A DNA stretch of 32,633 nt, from the NCBI GenBank assembly GCA_900553175.1, contig USCH01000016.1:1-32633 (forward strand), written 5' to 3'. A program made the translations under genes and the position numbers. Positions 1-6,154 of the stretch are shown here, piece by piece. The notes beneath the pieces are model-generated. The model saw only the letters and a list, made by a program, of their open reading frames with translations. It made no database searches and was not told where the DNA came from. Within the stretch, counting starts at the first letter, position 1, and each line of letters begins with the position of its first letter. This DNA comes from an uncultured Alistipes sp. GTDB taxonomy: Bacteria > Bacteroidota > Bacteroidia > Bacteroidales > Rikenellaceae.

Positions 1-61
1 CATATCATGCATACATAAGGTTTTTTGCTTCTCATCGCCTTTCTTCTCAAAGGCCCCTGGG

Positions 62-134
62 AGCGGAAAACGGGATTCGAACCCGCGACCCTCAGCTTGG
101 GAAGCTGATGCTCTACCGACTGAGCTATTTCCGC
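62..134 (-). tRNA. tRNA-Gly (anticodon CCC)
   Basis: Read on the minus strand, the sequence folds as a complete 73-nt tRNA. The acceptor stem GCGGAAA (128-134) pairs with TTTCCGC (63-69), and the discriminator base is U. The D-arm contains AGCTCAGTCGGTAGAGC. The anticodon stem TCAGC/GCTGA encloses the loop TTCCCAA, giving anticodon CCC. The T-arm has the loop TTCGAAT. The 3' CCA is not encoded. A consensus promoter lies directly upstream (146-176). Confidence 0.95.
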
Positions 135-145
135 GATTCGGAGGA

Positions 146-176
146 CAAAGATACTCCGAAGAATCGAAAAAACAAA
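146..176 (-). promoter_or_regulatory. Promoter of tRNA-Gly(CCC)
   Basis: On the minus strand, TTTG (173-176) is followed after 19 bases by TATCTTTG (146-153). This is an exact match to the Bacteroidetes primary sigma consensus TTTG-N19-TAnnTTTG. The predicted transcription start is about 5 nt ahead of the mature tRNA 5' end. Confidence 0.8.
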
Positions 177-253
177 GAGCCGGGGCTTAAAATCGCACGA
201 AAATCTGCGTCCGCCCCGCCGTGCGGCCGGCAGCCTGCCCCGTACGCTGCGGA

Positions 254-2044
254 TCAGTCCATCTTCAGCACGGCCAGGAACGCCGACTGGGGCACCTCGA
301 CGTTGCCTATCTGGCGCATGCGCTTCTTGCCCTTCTTCTGCTTTTCGAGCAGTTTGCGTTTGCGCGAGATGTCGCCGCCGTAGCATTTGGCCGTCACGTC
401 CTTGCGCACGGCCTTCACCGTCTCGCGGGCGATGATCTTGGCCCCGATGGCCGCCTGGATGGCGATGTCGAACTGCTGGCGCGGAATGAGCTCCTTGAGC
501 TTCTCGCACATCTTGCGGCCGAAGTCGTAGGCGTGGTCGGCGTAGATGAGCGACGAGAGGGCGTCGACCGGTTCGCCGTTCAGCAGGATGTCGAGCTTGA
601 CCAGTTTCGAGAGCTGGTAGCCCGTGCGGTGGTAGTCGAACGAGGCGTAGCCCTTCGAGATGCTCTTGAGCTTGTCGTAGAAGTCGAAGACGATCTCCGA
701 CAGCGGCATGTCGAAGTTCACCTCCACGCGGTCCTGCGTGATGAACGTCTGGTTCTTCATCACTCCGCGCTTGTCGATGCAGAGCTTGATGACGTTGCCC
801 AGAAACTCGGCTTTGGTGATGATCTGCGCCAGAATGTAGGGCTCCTCGATCTTGGCGATCTTCGTGATTTCGGGCAGTCCCGAGGGGTTGTGCACCTCGA
901 GCGTCTCGCCCTGCGTGGTCGTGATGCGGTACGAGACGTTGGGCACGGTCGTGATGACGTCCATGTCGAACTCGCGGTAGAGGCGCTCCTGGATGATCTC
1001 CATGTGCAACAGCCCGAGGAATCCGCAGCGGAATCCGAAGCCCAGGGCCAGCGAACTTTCGGGCTCGAAAGTCAGCGACGCGTCGTTGAGCTGCAGCTTT
1101 TCGAGCGAGGCGCGCAGGTCCTCGTACTGGTCGGCCTCCACCGGATAGACGCCCGCGAAGACCATCGGCTTCACATCCTCGAAGCCCGCGATCGCCTCCT
1201 CGGCGGGCCGGGAAACCGAGGTGATCGTGTCGCCCACCTTCACGTCCGACGAGGTTTTGATCCCCGAGCAGATGTAGCCCACGTCGCCCGCCTTGATCTC
1301 CTGCCGGGGCTGCATCTTGAGCTTCAGCACGCCCACCTCGTCGGCGTCGTACTCGCTGCCCGTGTTGAAGAACTTCACGTGGTCGCCCTTGCGGAGCGTG
1401 CCGTTGAAGACGCGGTAATAGGCGATGATGCCGCGGAAAGGGTTGAACACCGAGTCGAAGATCAACGCCTGCAAGGGCCCGTTTTCGTCGCCCTCGGGGG
1501 CCGGTATGCGCTGCACGATGGCTTCGAGCACCTCCTCGACGCCCAGGCCCGTCTTGCCCGAAGCGAGGAGTATATCCTCCTCCTTGCAGCCGATGAGGTC
1601 GATCACCTGATCCTTCACCTCGTCGATCATGGCCGAATCCATGTCGATCTTGTTCAGCACGGGGATGATTTCGAGGTCGTGGCCCACGGCCAGATAGAGG
1701 TTCGAAATCGTCTGTGCCTGAATGCCCTGCGTGGCGTCGACCACCAGCAAGGCTCCCTCGCACGAGGCGATGGCGCGCGACACCTCGTAGGAGAAGTCGA
1801 CGTGTCCCGGCGTGTCGATGAGGTTCAGCACGTAGCTTTGGCCGTCGCGGGCCGTGTACTCCATCTGGATGGCGTGGCTCTTGATGGTGATGCCCTTCTC
1901 GCGCTCGAGCTCCATGTCGTCGAGCACCTGGGCCTGCATTTCGCGCTGGTTCAGGGTGTTGGTCTTCTCCAGCAGCCGGTCGGCGAGCGTCGATTTCCCG
2001 TGGTCGATGTGGGCTATGATGCAGAAATTGCGGATGTTTTTCAT
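254..2044 (-). CDS. lepA: Elongation factor 4 (LepA), ribosome back-translocating GTPase
   Basis: This translational GTPase of 596 aa acts on stalled or mistranslocated ribosomes at the membrane/cytosol interface. The N-terminus MKNIRNFCIIAHIDHGKST carries the G1 P-loop (AHIDHGKST). It is followed by the G3 motif DTPGHVDF and the G4 motif NKID. The protein ends in the LepA-specific basic tail with KRKLLEKQKKGKKRMRQIG. The reading frame is open 33 codons further upstream, but that stretch crosses the promoter-like box at 2066-2073 and does not resemble LepA, so ATG 2042-2044 is the start. Family length is about 595-600 aa, so the gene is intact. It is followed by tRNA-Gly on the same strand. 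Confidence 0.97.
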   Translation of the reverse strand: MKNIRNFCIIAHIDHGKSTLADRLLEKTNTLNQREMQAQVLDDMELEREKGITIKSHAIQMEYTARDGQSYVLNLIDTPGHVDFSYEVSRAIASCEGALLVVDATQGIQAQTISNLYLAVGHDLEIIPVLNKIDMDSAMIDEVKDQVIDLIGCKEEDILLASGKTGLGVEEVLEAIVQRIPAPEGDENGPLQALIFDSVFNPFRGIIAYYRVFNGTLRKGDHVKFFNTGSEYDADEVGVLKLKMQPRQEIKAGDVGYICSGIKTSSDVKVGDTITSVSRPAEEAIAGFEDVKPMVFAGVYPVEADQYEDLRASLEKLQLNDASLTFEPESSLALGFGFRCGFLGLLHMEIIQERLYREFDMDVITTVPNVSYRITTTQGETLEVHNPSGLPEITKIAKIEEPYILAQIITKAEFLGNVIKLCIDKRGVMKNQTFITQDRVEVNFDMPLSEIVFDFYDKLKSISKGYASFDYHRTGYQLSKLVKLDILLNGEPVDALSSLIYADHAYDFGRKMCEKLKELIPRQQFDIAIQAAIGAKIIARETVKAVRKDVTAKCYGGDISRKRKLLEKQKKGKKRMRQIGNVEVPQSAFLAVLKMD

Positions 2045-2065
2045 ACGTGGGCGATAAAATGCGTA

Positions 2066-2073
2066 CAAAGATA
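2066..2073 (-). promoter_or_regulatory. Candidate -7 box for lepA
   Basis: TATCTTTG on the minus strand ends about 22 nt before the lepA ATG. No good TTTG -33 element is found at 19-21 bases; the nearest is TTG at 2096-2098. The box coincides with the first bases of the 75-bp repeat block. Confidence 0.45.
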
Positions 2074-2234
2074 CGAATAAGCCGAGAGAAAAAAGCAAGC
2101 TTGCTTGCATTTTTCCGAGGCGCAGTATCTTCGGCGCAGCCAAAGTACGGATAAGTCGAGCGCAGAAGCAAGCGACAGCTTGATTATGCCGAGACGGAGT
2201 ATCTTCGACCCAACCGAAAGCACGGAAAAATCGG
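2067..2234 (+). repeat. Tandem 75-bp repeat block in the lepA/EamA intergenic region
   Basis: Two diverged copies start with AAAG at 2067 and 2142, exactly 75 bp apart. A third truncated start with AAAG lies at 2217, again 75 bp on. Shared elements, in order, are AAAG(A)TACGRATAAGYCGAG, AAGCAAGC, a pyrimidine-rich centre, CCGAG, AGTATCTTCG and a CC end. Copy 1 contains the palindrome GCAAGCTTGC, and both full copies carry TATCTTCG, one base from the -7 consensus. The region between the two divergent genes (2045-2358) otherwise holds only promoter signals. Confidence 0.7.
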
Positions 2235-2235
2235 A

Positions 2236-2267
2236 TTTGCCGTTTTGCGGCGAATGGCCTATCTTTG
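2236..2267 (+). promoter_or_regulatory. Promoter of the EamA transporter operon
   Basis: TTTG (2236-2239), 20 bases, then TATCTTTG (2260-2267) matches the Bacteroidetes consensus. The predicted 5' UTR to the ATG at 2359 is about 85 nt. Confidence 0.65.
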
Positions 2268-2358
2268 CGGCGTCCGTTCCGTTCGGCGGAGAGGTGCGGA
2301 CCCGCGATCGGCGCCTGTCGTGCATTGCGAATGAATATGATCTGTCATACAGAATGAT

Positions 2359-3267
2359 ATGTGGCTTACCTTGTCTTTCACTTCAGCTGCTTTGCTGGGC
2401 TTTTACGATGCGGCCAAGAAACGGGCGCTCACCGGCAACGCCGTGCTGCCCGTGCTGCTGCTCAACACGTTGTTCTCGACCCTGATTTTTCTGCCGACGA
2501 TCCTTGCGGCCGAGTGGGGGCTGGGATGGTTCGACGGCACGCCGCTGGCCTCGGCACCGGGCGATGCCGGATCTCATGCGCTTGTTTTGGTGAAATCGGT
2601 TATTGTTTTGACCTCTTGGACATTCGGATATTTCGGAATCAAACATCTCCCCCTGACGATCGTCGGACCGATCAACGCCACGCGACCCGTGCTGGTGCTC
2701 CTGGGGGCGATGATCGTTTTCGGCGAGCGGCTCAATCTTTATCAATGGGCGGGCGTGGCTCTGGCGCTCGTGTCGCTCTTTCTGCTGAGTCGTTCGGGCC
2801 GTCGCGAAGGGGTCGATTTCACCCATAATCTGTGGGTCGTTTTCGTGGCGCTGGGGGCCGTGACGGGCGCTGTGAGCGGTCTTTACGACAAATACATCAT
2901 GACACGGCTCGATCCGGTCTTCGTGCAGGGGTGGTACAACCTCTACCAGCTGGCGATGATGACGGCGGCGGCGGTGGCGGCGGCCCTCGTCCGGCGGCCC
3001 CGGCGGCATGCGGGCGCCCGCTTCCGCTGGAGCTGGGCCATACCGCTCATTTCGATTTTCCTCTCGCTGGCCGACTTCGCCTATCTGCTGGCGCTGCGCG
3101 ACGCCGACGCCATGATCTCGGTGGTCTCGATGATCCGCCGCAGCTCGGTGGTCGTCTCCTTCCTGTGCGGCGCGGTGCTTTTCCACGAACGCAACCTGCG
3201 CTCCAAGGCCGTCGACCTGGCCTTCATCCTCGCGGGCATGGTCTTCCTGTGGCTCGGGTCGCGGTAA
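2359..3267 (+). CDS. EamA/DMT-family inner-membrane transporter
   Basis: A 302-aa hydrophobic protein with about ten membrane segments arranged as two EamA repeats. The first repeat ends near FGERLNLYQWAGVALALVSLFLLS, and the second ends near FHERNLRSKAVDLAFILAGMVFLWLGSR. The 'ATRPVLVLLGA...ERL' and 'IRRSSVVVSFLCGAVLFHER' stretches are the usual conserved fourth-helix regions of the drug/metabolite transporter superfamily. The substrate cannot be told from sequence. The next gene begins 12 nt after the stop, so the two are probably co-transcribed. Confidence 0.85.
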   Translation: MWLTLSFTSAALLGFYDAAKKRALTGNAVLPVLLLNTLFSTLIFLPTILAAEWGLGWFDGTPLASAPGDAGSHALVLVKSVIVLTSWTFGYFGIKHLPLTIVGPINATRPVLVLLGAMIVFGERLNLYQWAGVALALVSLFLLSRSGRREGVDFTHNLWVVFVALGAVTGAVSGLYDKYIMTRLDPVFVQGWYNLYQLAMMTAAAVAAALVRRPRRHAGARFRWSWAIPLISIFLSLADFAYLLALRDADAMISVVSMIRRSSVVVSFLCGAVLFHERNLRSKAVDLAFILAGMVFLWLGSR

Positions 3268-3279
3268 TGGACGGAACTT

Positions 3280-4323
3280 ATGCGCCGCGTTTTTCTCGTT
3301 CTTTTTCTGGTGTTTGCGGCCGGATGCGCTTCGAAGTCGGAGCTCTCGTCGCTTTTTCCGGCCGAAGTGTGGCTCGCGGCCCGGCCGCTGCCCGTTGCGC
3401 CGGATGATTTGCAGGAGCCGCTGGCGATGCTTTGCACGGGCGGCCTGCTCGTGACGACCAATTTCCGCACGCCGCATCTGCTGCGCATCTACGACCTCGG
3501 CGACGGACGTTTCCGCGATTTGATTCCCCGGGGCCGGGGTGCCGCAGAACTGCTGACGGCCACTTCGATGTGGGCGTCGGAGGATTCGCTCCGCGTCTAC
3601 GACATCGATTCCCGAAGGGTGTGGAGCGCTCCCCTCGCCCGGCTTTTCGACGATGATCCCCATGCGGCCGCGGCTCCGGCTCCGGTCCGCTGCCACCGGA
3701 TGACCTCCTGCGGCACCCGCACGGGCCGCCGGCTGGTTTTGGCCGCTTCGGAGGAGGAGACGGACGGCGATCTGCTGCGGCTGCTCGACGGCTCGGGCTG
3801 CGAGACGGCCCGTTTCGGTGCGTTCGGCCTGCGCGGCCGGGCGGTCGCCCCGTGCGAACTGCCCTTTGTCTTCCAGGGGGAGGCGCTCGCCGACGGCTTC
3901 GGCCGGAGGATCGTCTACGCCTCTTCGTTCGGATGTCTTTTCCGGTTCTACGCCACGGAGGATTTCGCGCAGGTGCGCCTGCTTCGGGCCTACGACTTCG
4001 GTGAGCCGCTCTGTTCGCCGGCCTCCGATCCGCAGAGCGGCATCTTCTCGGTGCGGTGGCACGACGACTGCCCGAGCGGCACGCTCGCCCTGACCGGCGA
4101 CGAAAACCGTTGTTATGCGCTCTGCGAGGAGGGCAAGCGGCTGGCCGACGAGGAGTGGCGGGCGGCGACGGTCTGCGAATTCGACTGGGAGGGCAATCCC
4201 TGCCGTCTGCTGCGCCTCGACCGCCCGGTGCAGACGATCGCCTGCGACCGGGAGGGGCGGCGTCTTGTCGCCCTGGCGCTCCGCGGCGACGGCGGCTACG
4301 AGCTGCTCGCCTATCCTTTGTAG
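3280..4323 (+). CDS. Lipoprotein with TolB-like six-bladed beta-propeller
   Basis: A 347-aa secreted protein with a short basic and hydrophobic signal peptide ending in the lipobox FAAGC, so the lipidated residue is Cys16. The body resembles the Bacteroidetes 'BF3526-like / TolB-like 6-bladed propeller' lipoproteins. It contains repeated blade-like segments such as LLRIYDLGDGRFRDLIPRGRGAAE and LRVYDIDSRRVW, and ends with a blade containing PVQTIACDREGRRLVALA. Proteins of this group usually sit on the outer or inner membrane facing the periplasm; the ligand is unknown. It lies 12 nt behind the EamA gene, and a large inverted repeat follows it. Confidence 0.7.
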   Translation: MRRVFLVLFLVFAAGCASKSELSSLFPAEVWLAARPLPVAPDDLQEPLAMLCTGGLLVTTNFRTPHLLRIYDLGDGRFRDLIPRGRGAAELLTATSMWASEDSLRVYDIDSRRVWSAPLARLFDDDPHAAAAPAPVRCHRMTSCGTRTGRRLVLAASEEETDGDLLRLLDGSGCETARFGAFGLRGRAVAPCELPFVFQGEALADGFGRRIVYASSFGCLFRFYATEDFAQVRLLRAYDFGEPLCSPASDPQSGIFSVRWHDDCPSGTLALTGDENRCYALCEEGKRLADEEWRAATVCEFDWEGNPCRLLRLDRPVQTIACDREGRRLVALALRGDGGYELLAYPL

Positions 4324-4396
4324 GCCGGCCCGGAGCGTATCCGGCGGGAGCGGCACCCTCCGAAGGTGCGGCCCGTGCCGAACCCTCACCCCGTAT

Positions 4397-4453
4397 GCGA
4401 ACGATCCCCGCCGGGGCTGCCGATCGTCGCAGCCCGGCGGGGATTCCGTTCGC
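4397..4453. terminator. Large inverted repeat between convergent genes, probable bidirectional terminator
   Basis: The inner arms ATCCCCGCCGGGGCTGC (4404-4420) and GCAGCCCGGCGGGGAT (4429-4444) pair with one bulged base. Outer arms GCGAACG (4397-4403) and CGTTCGC (4447-4453) extend the stem. No U-tract follows on either strand, so intrinsic termination would be imperfect. Its position between two converging genes fits a shared 3' end. Confidence 0.55.
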
Positions 4454-4486
4454 TTGCAAGGGGCGGTCGCCCCGCAGCGCGGAGGA

Positions 4487-5848
4487 TCAGAGAATCTTCT
4501 CCAGCATGTTCACCGTGCGGGCGATTTCGCCGTCGCTGGGCGAATAGTCCTTGAGCGCTCCGGCCAGATACTGTTCGTAGGCGTAGAGGTCGATCACGCC
4601 GTTGCCCGAGAGGTTGAAGAGGATGGTCTTTTCGGTGCCCTCCTCCTTGGCGCGCAGCGCCTCGCGGATCGTCGCGGCGATGGCGTGGGTCGACTCGGGC
4701 GCCGGAATGATGCCCTCGGTCTTGGCGAAGAGCACGCCTGCGGCCAGCGTTTCGGTCTGCGGCACCGACTGCGCCTCGATCAGACCGTCTTTGAGCAGCT
4801 GGCTGACGATCGACCCCGCACCGTGGTAGCGCAGTCCGCCCGCATGGATGTCCGAGGGCTGGAAGTCGTGGCCCAGCGTGTACATCGGGATGAGGGGCGT
4901 GAAGCCCGCCACGTCGCCGTAGTCGTACTGGAACTTTCCGCGCGTGAGCTTCGGACAGCTCGACGGTTCGACGGCCACCACGCGGATCTTGCCGCCCTCG
5001 CAGAGGTTCTTGCGCAGGAACGGGAAGCCGATTCCCGCGAAGTTGCTGCCGCCGCCGAAGCAGCCGATCACCACGTCGGGCTCGGCGTCGGCCATCTCCA
5101 TCTGCGCGACGGCCTCCTGTCCGATGACGGTCTGGTGGAGCAATACGTGGTTCAGGACCGATCCCAGGCAGTAACGCGTGTTTTCGGGGTGTTGCAGCGC
5201 CATCTCCACCGCTTCGGAGATAGCCAGCCCGAGGCTGCCCGAACATTGCGGATCGCGCTCCAGCGCGGCGCGGCCCGAAGCGGTGCGCGTGCTGGGCGAG
5301 GCGAAGCATTCGGCGCCCCACGTGTTCATCATCAGACGGCGGTAGGGCTTCTGCTCGTAGCTGACCTTCACCATGTAGACTTCGACGTCGATGCCGAAGT
5401 GCCGGGCGGCGAACGCGATGGCCGAGCCCCATTGTCCGGCGCCGGTCTCGGTCGTCAGGCGGCGGATGCCCTGCTTGTAGTTGTAGTAGGCCTGCGGCAC
5501 GGCCGTGTTGGGCTTGTGCGACCCGGCGGGCGAGACGCTCTCGTTCTTGAAGTAGATCTTCGCCGGCGTGTCGAGCGCCTGTTCCAGCCCGTAGGCGCGC
5601 ACGAGAGGCGTCGGACGCCAGATGCGGTAGATCTCCTGCACCTCTTCGGGAATGTCGATGTAACGCTCGACGGACATCTCCTGGTCGATGAGCTCCTCGG
5701 CGAAGATGGCCGACATCTGCTCCTTGGTGACGGGCTGTTTGGTCGCCGGATGCAGCGGGGGCAGCGGCCGGTTGGGCATGTCGGCCACGATGTTGTACCA
5801 TTGGGTGGGCATCTGCGCCTCGGAGAGGCAGAATTTTTTGGTTTTCAT
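4487..5848 (-). CDS. trpB: Stand-alone tryptophan synthase beta chain, TrpB2 type
   Basis: A 453-aa PLP enzyme that condenses indole with serine (or a serine derivative) to make tryptophan. The PLP-binding lysine lies in AGSHKPNTA (Lys112). The catalytic Glu is in TETGAGQWG (Glu134), and the phosphate-binding loop is GGGSNF (265-270). The longer N-terminus and the motifs MPTQWYNI and RPTPLVRA mark the TrpB2 (TIGR01415-like) subgroup rather than the TrpA-partnered TrpB1. No trpA or other trp gene is adjacent, so an indole-salvage role is plausible but not shown. The substrate may be serine or phosphoserine, since both are reported in this subgroup. Expression is predicted to be controlled by the attenuator directly upstream. 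The start ATG lies 24 nt past the attenuator U-run and has no Shine-Dalgarno sequence. Confidence 0.92.
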   Translation of the reverse strand: MKTKKFCLSEAQMPTQWYNIVADMPNRPLPPLHPATKQPVTKEQMSAIFAEELIDQEMSVERYIDIPEEVQEIYRIWRPTPLVRAYGLEQALDTPAKIYFKNESVSPAGSHKPNTAVPQAYYNYKQGIRRLTTETGAGQWGSAIAFAARHFGIDVEVYMVKVSYEQKPYRRLMMNTWGAECFASPSTRTASGRAALERDPQCSGSLGLAISEAVEMALQHPENTRYCLGSVLNHVLLHQTVIGQEAVAQMEMADAEPDVVIGCFGGGSNFAGIGFPFLRKNLCEGGKIRVVAVEPSSCPKLTRGKFQYDYGDVAGFTPLIPMYTLGHDFQPSDIHAGGLRYHGAGSIVSQLLKDGLIEAQSVPQTETLAAGVLFAKTEGIIPAPESTHAIAATIREALRAKEEGTEKTILFNLSGNGVIDLYAYEQYLAGALKDYSPSDGEIARTVNMLEKIL

Positions 5849-5872
5849 GATTTATTGGATTTTATGGGTCGC

Positions 5873-5917
5873 AAAAAAAAGGAAGCCCGTCGCTTACTGT
5901 CGTAAACAACGGGCTTC
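5873..5917 (-). terminator. trp attenuator hairpin upstream of trpB
   Basis: On the minus strand, GAAGCCCGTTGTTTAC (5917-5902) pairs with GTAAGCGACGGGCTTC (5897-5882) over 16 bp, including G-U pairs, around a GACA loop. After two Cs comes a run of eight Ts (5873-5880). This is a textbook intrinsic terminator lying between the leader peptide and trpB, 24 nt before the trpB ATG. It would end transcription unless disrupted by the leader RNA. An upstream pairing, CAGGCTTG (5997-5990) with CAAGACCTG (5925-5917, one bulge), overlaps the Gln-Ala-Trp codons and the first base of the terminator stem. Confidence 0.9.
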
Positions 5918-5934
5918 AGGTCTTGTCGTATCGC

Positions 5935-6000
5935 TTATGCACGCACGGAGCCGCACTCATTGTTCACGAGAGTCAACGAGCGCCACCACCAAGCCTGCAT
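5935..6000 (-). CDS. trpL: trp leader peptide with three consecutive Trp codons
   Basis: A 21-codon open frame from ATG 5998-6000 to TAA 5935-5937 encodes MQAWWWRSLTLVNN and then seven more residues. Three TGG codons in a row stand at codons 4-6. An in-frame ATG at 6016-6018 would give 27 aa (MNSKRN prefix), but it lies only a few bases from the predicted transcription start, so the inner ATG is preferred. The ORF is followed by the terminator hairpin and then trpB, the arrangement of ribosome-mediated attenuation. When charged tRNA-Trp is scarce, the ribosome should stall here and let transcription continue. Function is inferred from arrangement; no homology was tested. Confidence 0.85.
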   Translation of the reverse strand: MQAWWWRSLTLVNNECGSVRA

Positions 6001-6026
6001 ATTCCGTTTGCTGTTCATATCGACGG

Positions 6027-6058
6027 CAAATATAGCACGTCCCGCGGAAAAAAACAAA
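6027..6058 (-). promoter_or_regulatory. Promoter of the trpL-trpB unit
   Basis: On the minus strand, TTTG (6055-6058) is followed by 20 bases and then TATATTTG (6027-6034), matching the consensus. Transcription would start near 6021-6023, just before the leader peptide. Confidence 0.8.
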
Positions 6059-6113
6059 TTTTCCGACCTGAATTTTCGATACCTTATATAGAGGCAATTC
6101 CTGAAAAATTGAT

Positions 6114-6121
6114 TACCTTTG
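6114..6121 (+). promoter_or_regulatory. Candidate -7 box for pheT
   Basis: TACCTTTG fits TAnnTTTG and lies 33 nt before the pheT ATG, divergent from the trp promoter. No TTTG is found at the right distance upstream, so support is partial. Confidence 0.5.
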
Positions 6122-6154
6122 TCCGGCTTAAGACAAACAAATCCATTCTGCGAT

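Noticed and set aside
37..54. Hairpin GCCTTT-CTTCTC-AAAGGC downstream of tRNA-Gly as its terminator
   Set aside because: The stem is short (6 bp), and reading on the minus strand it is followed by A-rich rather than T-rich sequence, so it does not qualify as an intrinsic terminator.
6119..6154. Upstream extension of pheT from a TTG codon
   Set aside because: The TTG lies within the -7 box TACCTTTG, and the added residues do not belong to the PheT N-terminus. ATG 6155 starts the family sequence.
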